From: a virus
DNA length: 52,866 nucleotides
IMG/VR virus record: IMGVR_UViG_3300017971_000066
Location: 1 to 52,866 of that record
Reading direction: 5' to 3' (one strand)
This document shows, piece after piece, positions 41,230 through 48,800 of the stretch; the stretch's first letter is position 1; every line of letters begins with the position of its first letter. The position numbers and the translations under genes were made by a program. The notes under the pieces were generated by a model. That model searched no databases. It was given only the letters and a program-made list of their open reading frames with translations, and was not told the DNA's origin.

Positions 41230-41371
41230 GGACTCATTGATTGAGCCTCCGAAGGACTATCATGAAGAAGAGAAGAGGCCGACACAGCCTAAAAGCGGAA
41301 TGCTTGTCGATGCTGTCAGGGTTTCTTTTATTGCCGCGATTCTTATCGCATTAATCTTAAACCTACTCTAG
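41186..41371 (+). CDS. Small tail-anchored membrane protein (61 aa)
   Basis: From ATG 41186 (MPTKKYTTPTKLSDKDSL), a charged Pro/Lys-rich N-terminus precedes one C-terminal membrane helix (~43-60, VSFIAAILIALILNLL). The ribosome binding site is poor, and the gene overlaps its predecessor by 44 nt, so translation may be coupled. Function unknown. Confidence 0.5.
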   Translation: MPTKKYTTPTKLSDKDSLIEPPKDYHEEEKRPTQPKSGMLVDAVRVSFIAAILIALILNLL

Positions 41372-41379
41372 GAGTTATT

Positions 41380-42201
41380 ATGAACGAATCAAAACCAAGT
41401 GATCTGATTCAGAACGAATCAGCACCAACAGATATCGTACCGAGCAATACGCCCGGTCCGATAACCTATCAACCGCCAACACCAATGCAGCAGCAGCTGG
41501 CACCACTCACACAGGCCATGCTTAACGGCACACTGGATGTAGAAAAAGTCAAAATGCTGCAGGAGATCCAGCGCAACGAGGAAGCCGCACAAGCAGAGCG
41601 CGCATTCAATAGCGCACTGGCGCAATTCAAATCAAACCCACTTACCCTGAAAAGGGATAGGACTGTTGATTACAGTACATCCAAGGGCAGGACCACATAT
41701 AATCATACCTCACTAGGCTATGCACTGTCCGTTGTTAATCCGATACTCAGTAAATACGAGCTGTCGCTGTCATGGCGTACTGTCACAGAGCCTGACGGCA
41801 CTATCATCGTTACCTGCAGACTGTCACATGCCATGGGTCACTTTGAAGAAACCAGCCTGCCAGGCATGCCAGATCAATCTGGTGGCAAGAATGACATTCA
41901 GGCGGTCGGCTCTACCGTGACATACCTGAAGCGCTATACCGCCTTCTCACTGCTGGGTCTGGAAAGTGAAGACGCAGATAACGATGGCGCCAAAGGCGCT
42001 GGCGGCGATACGGTCGAATACATTTCAGACGGACAGGCCAAAACCATTCGTAATCTGATTAAGCAAACCGAATCAGATGAAGCGAAATTCTGCACAGCTA
42101 TTAAAGCTGAATCAGTCGAGCGTATTAATGTCGCCGGCTATCACCAAGCAGTCAACATGCTTAAAAAGAAACTACAGGGAGCAAATAATGCCAAGAGCTA
42201 A
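41380..42201 (+). CDS. erf: ERF-family single-strand annealing protein (273 aa)
   Basis: Residues ~60-205 show the Erf core: QRNEEAAQAERAFNSALAQF, RTTYNHTSLGYALSVVNPIL, SLPGMPDQSGGKNDIQAVGS and TVTYLKRYTAFSLLGLESED. The N-terminal ~45 residues are Pro/Gln-rich and the C-terminal part is helical. Erf rings anneal complementary single strands and circularise or recombine phage DNA. An AGGAG site precedes the ATG. It lies next to the exonuclease and SSB genes, a full annealing-recombination set. Confidence 0.9.
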   Translation: MNESKPSDLIQNESAPTDIVPSNTPGPITYQPPTPMQQQLAPLTQAMLNGTLDVEKVKMLQEIQRNEEAAQAERAFNSALAQFKSNPLTLKRDRTVDYSTSKGRTTYNHTSLGYALSVVNPILSKYELSLSWRTVTEPDGTIIVTCRLSHAMGHFEETSLPGMPDQSGGKNDIQAVGSTVTYLKRYTAFSLLGLESEDADNDGAKGAGGDTVEYISDGQAKTIRNLIKQTESDEAKFCTAIKAESVERINVAGYHQAVNMLKKKLQGANNAKS

Positions 42202-42496
42202 AATGAATCCGATGGCCAAGCTGGCCAGACGCTGCGCCGAGCTGGCAGATCTTGAGGTTGAACTTGAGAGACAGCAGATCGAAGCGGGGGAAGAGCGCGA
42301 GAGACTACAGAAAGAACTGGCAGGACTTCTTGCTCTTAATTGCGAAGACGCCATAGACAGCAACACCCAGATCACTATACAGGCGCGCAAGGATATGGTG
42401 ATTGAGGTTGATTTCACTGCATGGGTTAATAGCGATAAATCGCTTGAAGATAATGACTCTGTTTCTTTCTTTTATCAGCCGGTGGAAACATGGTAA
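42188..42496 (+). CDS. Coiled-coil protein between ERF and exonuclease (102 aa)
   Basis: Start at ATG 42188 (MPRAKMNPMAKLARRCAELA), with GGGAG 6 nt upstream and a 14-nt overlap with ERF. A strong coiled coil (~15-55, LEVELERQQIEAGEERERLQ) is followed by DTITIQARK-like strands (NTQITIQARKDMVIEVDFTA). Function unknown; position suggests an accessory to recombination. Confidence 0.6.
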   Translation: MPRAKMNPMAKLARRCAELADLEVELERQQIEAGEERERLQKELAGLLALNCEDAIDSNTQITIQARKDMVIEVDFTAWVNSDKSLEDNDSVSFFYQPVETW

Positions 42497-43104
42497 TACT
42501 TGATATCGAGCAAGGCTCTGATGAATGGCTGGCCGCTAGGTTGGGAATACCTACGGCCAGCAACTTCGACGCCATCATTACGCCGACCGGGAAAAAGTCT
42601 ACCCAGTTTGCTGGTTATCAGAACAAACTGATAGCGGAGCAGCTGGCAGGCAAACCACTGAACAACTTCAAGTCCGAATGGATGAACCGTGGCAACGAGC
42701 TGGAACCAGAGGCCCGTATGTACTATGAGTTTGTGAAGGACGTTCATGTGGATGAGGTCGGAATTGTATTCAATAATAAACATCATGAGATCGGAGCGAG
42801 CCCTGATGGACTAATTGGCATCGACGGCGGTCTGGAAATAAAGTGCCCAGCACCCCATACGCATGTCGGGTATCTGCTTGCAAACAAGATACCGAACGAA
42901 TATATTCCACAAGTACAGGGAAACATGATGGTAACTGGAAGGAAATGGTGGGACTTTATGAGCTACTGCCCAGAGCTGGCAGAATCAGGCCGGGAGTCGT
43001 TGATCATCCGGGTACCAAGAGACACAGAATACATCAAGAACATGCGCATTTATATGAAGGAATTTCTATCTGGGCTGGCAGAGAAGAAAAGCAAACTAAT
43101 TTAG
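42490..43104 (+). CDS. YqaJ/lambda-exonuclease-type recombinase nuclease (204 aa)
   Basis: QGSDEWLAARLGIPTASNFD is the family start. GASPDGLIGIDGGLEIKCP supplies Asp106 and Glu116-x-Lys118, the active-site residues of lambda Exo and YqaJ proteins. HTHVGYLLANKIPNEYIPQV and NMMVTGRKWWDFMSYCPE follow. It degrades the 5' strand to create single-strand tails for Erf. The ATG overlaps the preceding stop (ATGGTAA). Confidence 0.9.
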   Translation: MVILDIEQGSDEWLAARLGIPTASNFDAIITPTGKKSTQFAGYQNKLIAEQLAGKPLNNFKSEWMNRGNELEPEARMYYEFVKDVHVDEVGIVFNNKHHEIGASPDGLIGIDGGLEIKCPAPHTHVGYLLANKIPNEYIPQVQGNMMVTGRKWWDFMSYCPELAESGRESLIIRVPRDTEYIKNMRIYMKEFLSGLAEKKSKLI

Positions 43105-43254
43105 CCTGGTTGGTTGAGTAAGACCCCAGCGGGCGGTGGGGCCAATAACACCCGCAGCCGAGGATTGGCGCTCCTTTCCGAGGTACTTTTTTTCCTCCAA
43201 GGCCAAGGCCGTCTGGTCCACGACACGGACCTCCATTAACCATAGGAGTATTAC
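43105..43254 (+). other. Intercistronic region with GC hairpin
   Basis: No gene is supported in these 150 bases. CCCCA and TGGGG around GCGGGCGG form a short strong hairpin near 43122-43141, and a run of seven T's occurs around 43188, not adjacent to that stem. AGGAGTATTAC serves the next gene. Confidence 0.5.
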
Positions 43255-43485
43255 ATGAGCAAAACCAAAACAGCATCGATCACTATTGATGGTGATCTTA
43301 TAGAAGCATTCGATATTGTCCGCCAGAACATGATGGATCTGGTACCGGGCATTAATCCCAACAACGCAGAAGTCGTGCGTGCTGCCATGTTTATGGCTGC
43401 AAACAGCATCGAGCGGAAAAAGGCGGGTGCAGCAACTGTTGCAAAGATCGGATCCGGCGGCGAAGGAGTAGCGAACAATGGCTGA
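43255..43485 (+). CDS. Small ribbon-helix-helix-like protein (76 aa)
   Basis: [20 protein letters not shown] is a beta-strand/helix start typical of small ribbon-helix-helix proteins, followed by [21 protein letters not shown] Gly-rich tail overlaps the SSB gene by 8 nt. It could be a local transcription regulator. The family call is tentative. Confidence 0.5.
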   Translation: MSKTKTASITIDGDLIEAFDIVRQNMMDLVPGINPNNAEVVRAAMFMAANSIERKKAGAATVAKIGSGGEGVANNG

Positions 43486-43897
43486 TCGCGGAGTGAACAA
43501 AGTCATCCTAGTCGGTAGGCTGGGTCAGGATCCAGAAGTGCGTTACATGCAAAATGGTGACGCCGTGGCAAACATATCACTCGCAACCAGTGAGGAATGG
43601 AAGGATAAGAACACTGGCGACAAGAAATCAAAAACCGAATGGCATCGCGTCGTCGTCTACAGGAGACTGGGTGAGATTGCCGGGGAGTACCTGAAAAAAG
43701 GCGCCATGGTTTATTTCGAGGGCAAGCTGCAGACACGCAAATGGCAGGACCAGAACGGCAATGACAAGTACACCACTGAGATCATCGCACACCAGATGCA
43801 AATGCTCGGCGGTAATCAGCAACAGCAATCAGCGCCAGCAGACCAAGGTGCGCCAGCTGGTGATGATGGTGGTTTCGACGACGATATTCCTTTTTAG
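43478..43897 (+). CDS. ssb: Single-stranded DNA-binding protein (139 aa)
   Basis: [58 protein letters not shown] and [20 protein letters not shown] are the canonical bacterial-type OB-fold blocks. The Gln-rich linker ends in the acidic tip FDDDIPF that recruits host replication and repair proteins. A clear AAGGAG precedes the ATG. Confidence 0.95.
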   Translation: MADRGVNKVILVGRLGQDPEVRYMQNGDAVANISLATSEEWKDKNTGDKKSKTEWHRVVVYRRLGEIAGEYLKKGAMVYFEGKLQTRKWQDQNGNDKYTTEIIAHQMQMLGGNQQQQSAPADQGAPAGDDGGFDDDIPF

Positions 43898-43918
43898 CTG
43901 AAAGAAACACGGGAGAAA

Positions 43919-44008
43919 ATGCGAATGAGTGAGGCCACCCCGCAAGTCCGCAAGTCTGTTGACGAGGTGTTAATTAAAACTACTGTTATGGAGTACAAAG
44001 ATGATTGA
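43919..44008 (+). CDS. Small ORF after SSB (29 aa)
   Basis: GGGAGAAAATG gives MRMSEATPQVRKSVDEVL, then IKTTVMEYKDD. Its stop overlaps the next gene's start region by 8 nt, suggesting coupling. Start signals are good, but the peptide resembles no family I know. Confidence 0.45.
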   Translation: MRMSEATPQVRKSVDEVLIKTTVMEYKDD

Positions 44009-44318
44009 AACAAAAGTTATTAAAGAAAAATACAGCGACGAGCCGCGTATCTACAAGCACGATACAGAAATACTGACGCAGCAAGCGAAGCTGGTATTAG
44101 ACTTTATTGAAAAATGGGGCATGGTTGCTGCTATTGATGCTGGCGAAGACTCTGCAGGCCGCCAGAAGATTGGCCTCATGCCTGAAGATGAAGTCGTCAC
44201 TCGCGCCATAAACATGGCCGAGATCGCATGGGCGAGGCTGGATGACATGGGCCTGATACATAAGCTGCCAGGTATCGTAGAAATGGAAGCTGAAGTGGCT
44301 GAAATTGACGATGAGTGA
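44001..44318 (+). CDS. Hypothetical protein (105 aa)
   Basis: The ATG at 44001 has GGAG 8 nt upstream. Helical body with EILTQQAKLVLDFIEKWGMV and AINMAEIAWARLDDMGLIHK and an acidic end EVAEIDDE. No family recognised. Confidence 0.6.
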   Translation: MIETKVIKEKYSDEPRIYKHDTEILTQQAKLVLDFIEKWGMVAAIDAGEDSAGRQKIGLMPEDEVVTRAINMAEIAWARLDDMGLIHKLPGIVEMEAEVAEIDDE

Positions 44319-44508
44319 TAACGACATCTTCAAACGATCCAGTATCTACAAGGTCGGTCAGTTTTACCAAGACCTTGGCGAGGCTATGGTAAACCCGGAG
44401 ACAACCATCGACGAGCTTTCGACGATTGGCTGGACCTACGGGTTTGATATTAAGTTCTTCCTGCAGCCGGTACGCGAAGTTGAGGCGCTGAAAGATCGGG
44501 AAGAGTAA
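44311..44508 (+). CDS. Hypothetical protein (65 aa)
   Basis: The start is ATG 44311 (MSDNDIFKRSSIYKVGQFYQ), overlapping the preceding stop (ATGAGTGA). Helical, with ELSTIGWTYGFDIKFFLQ and an acidic C-terminus. No function recognised. Confidence 0.6.
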   Translation: MSDNDIFKRSSIYKVGQFYQDLGEAMVNPETTIDELSTIGWTYGFDIKFFLQPVREVEALKDREE

Positions 44509-44513
44509 CCAAA

Positions 44514-44577
44514 TTCGGCCTGCTGCCCTTTCATTAATTATGGAAGCAGCTACGAAACTCACTGGCAGTGGGCCGAA
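44514..44577 (+). other. Long imperfect hairpin with alternative inner stem
   Basis: TTCGGCCTGCTGCC (44514-44527) can pair with GGCAGTGGGCCGAA (44564-44577), 12 of 14 bases. The same left arm can pair instead through GCTGC with GCAGC at 44546-44550. Mutually exclusive structures ahead of a ribosome binding site suggest attenuation or a translational switch. Confidence 0.5.
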
Positions 44578-44598
44578 CCTATAGGGAGGAATACAGCA

Positions 44599-44778
44599 AT
44601 GCCAAAATCACACAAACCTCCGGCTAACCATCCGTGGCGGGTTGCCCCGGATAGGTTCTTCAGCAAAAAAAGCAGGCGCCTTAATATGGTCAAGGACGCC
44701 TATAGGAAAATTCAAAGGGAGGAAAGCAATGGCGAAAGAGAAGACGTTCGTAATCTACGCGAAGAGCAAGGTCGATGA
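44599..44778 (+). CDS. Small basic protein overlapping next gene (59 aa)
   Basis: The start ATG 44599 follows GGGAGG. The protein is MPKSHKPPANHPWRVAPD, then RFFSKKSRRLNMVKDAYRK and a charged helix. It is highly basic, suggesting nucleic-acid contact. Its last 50 nt overlap the next gene in another frame. Confidence 0.5.
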   Translation: MPKSHKPPANHPWRVAPDRFFSKKSRRLNMVKDAYRKIQREESNGEREDVRNLREEQGR

Positions 44779-44911
44779 TTCGGTCTGGTGTGTGCGGGTC
44801 GAGTGCCAAGACCTGCTGCAGGCCAGAGAGATCTGCCGCCACCTGAAGATAGACATTGACGACATCGGCGAGCTGGTCGATGAGATTCGATTTAACCCAA
44901 GGAAGCACTGA
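44729..44911 (+). CDS. Hypothetical protein (60 aa)
   Basis: The start is ATG 44729, with GGGAGG 7 nt upstream. MAKEKTFVIYAKSKVDDSV, then WCVRVECQDLLQAREICRHL and IDDIGELVDEIRF: a compact alpha/beta fold. No family recognised. It abuts the next gene. Confidence 0.55.
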   Translation: MAKEKTFVIYAKSKVDDSVWCVRVECQDLLQAREICRHLKIDIDDIGELVDEIRFNPRKH

Positions 44912-45372
44912 TGAAGTTTCTAGTCAAAACACATGGACGCAGCGGCCTTATTCACCCGGTCTATATTGAAGCAGACTCTGCAGATATTGCGAAAGCTGAC
45001 CTAACTGACATTGGTCTGGAAGTGGATGATGAAGATATTTCTCAGATCATCGAGGGTGTATCGGATAGACGCAACAGTGAGTCAATAAAGCCTACTGGAA
45101 TTAAAAGATACAAGAAAGTCCCGGTTATTGTTGAGGCGATAGACTGGGTTAACACGCCGCTTGATATCCTGTTCGAGTTTGTAGGAGACAAGGCCGGCAT
45201 TGAAGTAAGAGATGATGACACAGCGGTAATGATCATCAATACCAAAGAGGGTGACATGACGGCAGACGAGGGTGACTACATCATTAAGGGTGTAGAGGGT
45301 GAGATCTATCCCTGCAAGCCCGGCATCTTCAAAAAAACCTACGAGGCGTTATGTCACGAAGATCCTAAATAA
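44911..45372 (+). CDS. Phage-conserved protein of unknown function (153 aa)
   Basis: The C-terminal half has DYIIKGVEGEIYPCKPGIFK then KTYEAL, a pattern repeatedly seen in small phage proteins ('EGDxIIxGxxGExYPxxP'). The N-terminal half is alpha/beta. It is the last rightward gene and its stop overlaps the end of the convergent M23 gene by 8 nt, so the two transcripts may interfere. Confidence 0.65.
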   Translation: MKFLVKTHGRSGLIHPVYIEADSADIAKADLTDIGLEVDDEDISQIIEGVSDRRNSESIKPTGIKRYKKVPVIVEAIDWVNTPLDILFEFVGDKAGIEVRDDDTAVMIINTKEGDMTADEGDYIIKGVEGEIYPCKPGIFKKTYEALCHEDPK

Positions 45373-45799
45373 GATTAACTTCGTGTGGTTCAGAGCCAAA
45401 TATCATTAAGGTAGGATCGATCTTTGCGCCATCGACTTCACAATCGATATGCACATGGTCGATCATGCCGGGGTAAACCTCATTAATACCCTGAGAAACC
45501 CCAATAGGCTGCCCAGTAAAGACAGATTGGCCAGCTTCCACAAGCGGATCCATATACAAGTAGCGCCATATTTTTCCCTTATCATCTTTGATCTCTACCA
45601 GGCGGTAGTGTTTCCGCTCTTCGTTATCCTGACTATACGGGAAACCAATGCGTGTGACCTTGCCGCCAACGACGCAACGGATCGTGCTGCCTTTATAGCA
45701 GGCCACATCGACGCCATCATGAAGCCGTCCGCCGCGAGAAGCACCGAAGTGCCCGCAGCCCCACTTGTCGCAGCCGCGTAATGGCGGGTAAATGTCCAT
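45365..45799 (-). CDS. M23-type metallopeptidase, endolysin or virion hydrolase (144 aa)
   Basis: GCGHFGASRGGRLHDGVDVA and the later HVHIDCEVDG supply His27, Asp31 and the HxH pair that coordinate zinc in LytM/M23 peptidases. GGKVTRIGFPYSQD and GQSVFTGQPIGVSQG are typical core strands. It cleaves peptide bridges of peptidoglycan. No signal peptide is seen, so release depends on the holin, or it acts as a virion protein. It is the only peptidoglycan hydrolase recognised in the genome. Confidence 0.82.
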   Translation of the reverse strand: MDIYPPLRGCDKWGCGHFGASRGGRLHDGVDVACYKGSTIRCVVGGKVTRIGFPYSQDNEERKHYRLVEIKDDKGKIWRYLYMDPLVEAGQSVFTGQPIGVSQGINEVYPGMIDHVHIDCEVDGAKIDPTLMIFGSEPHEVNLI

Positions 45800-45891
45800 G
45801 TTATAATTCCCCTTATGGATATTTTGTTCTTATGGCTGTGCTTTGTAGGTATTGCCGGGCTGATCGCAGCCGTCTGGGATTACCTGTCAAA

Positions 45892-48800
45892 TCACTGATA
45901 CATTACCTCGCGATATGTTTCCATATACCGGTCCATGATCTTCAGCTCCTGCTCTTCAATTCGTCTGACCAGATCGTCGCGGTCCTTCTTGATGGCATTC
46001 TTCTTCTGTTTTTTCAGTTTGTTCAGCTGACTCTTGGTGAGCTTGTTTGTCCCGAATAGTTTGCGACGCTGCTTGATGTCGTCAAAAATCTTTCTGACCT
46101 GCGTATTATCGCCTTCGCTCTTGGCCCGGTTCACAGCTGCCTTCACATCCTCGATCTCGTAGAAGGCATCATAGAATGAGCGCTTGCGATCAGAAGGACC
46201 GACCTCGCCGATAACTTTCCTGGCAATAGGAATGTCGCGCCATTCCATTTCTGGACCTTGAGTTGCTGCGTTATATATAAACCTGCCACTATCCACAGCA
46301 ACGCGACCAGCAGCACCGGTCAATGTATCTGCAATCATGTCCACCCACTCAGGCGACCAGTCGATCAGTGACTTCTGGGTACCAGGGTTCTTGGTGATTT
46401 CTGCCAGCCATTTAGTGAAGGTCTTATATTCCTCTGGAACATTCTGATAGAACTTCGTGTGATCTGGCTGGCTCTTGTTGTAGTCCGGGTAAAGCGGTCC
46501 GCCGTGCCAGTCTTTGTTCTCTGATATCTTAGTAATCGGATCCGCGATGGTTGGCGTCAGAGTTTGCAGGAATGAGCCATCCTGTATCGGGTTAAAGGCT
46601 TGCAGCGAAGCAGAGAAAACTCTACCAGCAGATTCTGCTACAGAGTATCCATCAATGTTACCGCGTGCGGCATCAGTTGCCTTACCGATCTCCTGACCCA
46701 GAACATGGAATATATTGTAGCCCCATGGCAGTGGTATCTTGGCATAGCCATCGTCAAAGGTACCGGTTGGATCCATGATGATCAGGTTACGCTCTTTCAC
46801 ATGGTCTGGGATCTTGTCGTATTTTGACTCTTCGTCATCATCATCCTGACCCAGAGCCCTGTTTAGCATGTCCAGCGCTGTCGCAAAGCCTACGGTAGCG
46901 AGCAACATACCGCGCAGCTTCCAGTTGCCCTTGGCGAAAATAGCCCGCAGCATGCGCACAGTGCCCTGTATGGATGCGTTATAGAACAGGTAGGCAGAGT
47001 TAAGGACCATGCCCCATTCGCCTTTCCTGTTGAAGTCCACGGTGATCTCTTTAGAAATCCTGGCGGCTTCTTTGGCGCTTAGTCCATGCTCCTTGGCAGA
47101 GATAAAGGTCGATAGCCTGATACCGTTTTCTACAATCGTGTTGTAGTCCTCGATCCACTTGAGCATATCGAAGAATTGTTTCGCGCCAGGCTTCGTGCGA
47201 CGACGCAGATTCGATTCAATGCTCTTCATTAGTGAATCGATATCTTCATGGCTCTGCAGCCAGCCCGTCATGCCGCCAAGTTTTCGGAACTCCCTGAAGT
47301 CATCGGCATACTCAGCGGTTCCGTCACCACGCAGCACGCTACGAATAGCTCGCAGCGCCTTTGGCGCTCTGGCCATGGTGGTCAGCTCCATGTTATTTAC
47401 GTCTGTGTCCGTCAGGTTATATCCAGCGGTCTGCACATCACGGAAGAAGTTTGATATAACGAATTCCGGAGAAAGACTGGTATTGATTGCCGACAGGTAT
47501 CTATTGATCATCATCAGGAAGTTAATCAGTCGATTGCCCTGATCCATGTTCAGATTCTTCATGGCAGTGGCGATGCGTTCGGCATGCTCATTGTCGCTCT
47601 TGAACCAGATGTACTGATTCACGCCGTTGAATTTAACAGCCATCAACTGGTCATCAAGCATATTCTCGCGGCGCTTGGCCACTCCCAGTTTATCGAGATA
47701 AATATCTTCCGGCTTATCAACAACTGACCACATATTGTCATCAGGATTTTCGACCACGAAACGATACATATCCTGAGCAATCTTGTTCTTTTGGCCACGG
47801 ACGATACCAGCCTGCGCATTACCCACCAGATGCGCGATCATATTTTTATAGTCCACAGTCTTTTCAGAGCCGCCCCTGATCTTGCTTGGTTTTCCGCGCA
47901 TATCGAAACCGCGACCCCTGCCTGGCATATCACCAGCAACATCTTTACGGTTCAATGGAACGTAGTATCTGTAGTTTTGACGCCATGCCATTGCTTCTTC
48001 TTCAGTCAGCAGCTCATCGGCTACCAGTTGGTTGACGTGCCTATTGCTGACCTCATCGACAATCTCAGCAACACGGCGCAGCTTGTTGTTGTTGCCATAG
48101 CGTATCAGGATCCCTGCAGCTTCTTCGTTTGACATACCGGACAGCGCCTTGTTCGGACGGTCGGTAACCTCCATAGCCTCGATGTCAGCCAATAGCCTGG
48201 TAAGTCTTGCGTGTTCGCCTTCCAGATTAGCCATCTGCGGAGATCTTGCGGTAGCGCCGGCCTCGCGCAGCTGGGCCATATCAGCCTCTACAACTGATAT
48301 TTCCTCGGTAGTCTGCGCGATGCGTTCGTCTTTTTCCTGCTGGGTAGGGTTCCTGAAGCGCAGCACTTCATTGGCCTCTTCAGCATGTCTGGCGTGTAGG
48401 TATTTTCCTACATCCTCGAACGACATCCCGGTAGCCTTGATTGCGTCCGCCAGTGGTTCAACGTATGCCTGCTCGAAATCCTCGATAACCGCACGGGTTG
48501 CGCCAGGGTAAAGCGTGACAGTGCGCTCGACATCTACGGTATCAGGATTTGCCTCTTTGGCGGCCTCCTGAACCTTGCTCAATGCATGGAATCGATTGTA
48601 GAAAAGCGTCTTCAGCTTGTCGCCAGTGGTGAACGTATCATCGAAGCCGGTTTGCTCTGTGCTGTAATTGGAAGACTCTTCTTCAACGGTGTAGGATTTT
48701 TCACGGACGGTGTATTTCTTCTCGGCGCCCTTCATGACCAGCGAGAATGGAGAAGTCCACTGGTCAGCCATCAGCGCATCAATGACCACGCCATTTTTCA

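Noticed and set aside
45799-45891. Searched for a promoter for the M23 gene
   Set aside because: TATAAT at 45802-45807 is on the plus strand with no matching -35, and no leftward promoter is evident.
45815-45898. 27-codon plus-strand frame encoding a hydrophobic peptide (MDILFLWLCFVGIAGLIAAV)
   Set aside because: It has no Shine-Dalgarno and lies on the opposite strand from both flanking genes; it could be real but is not supported.
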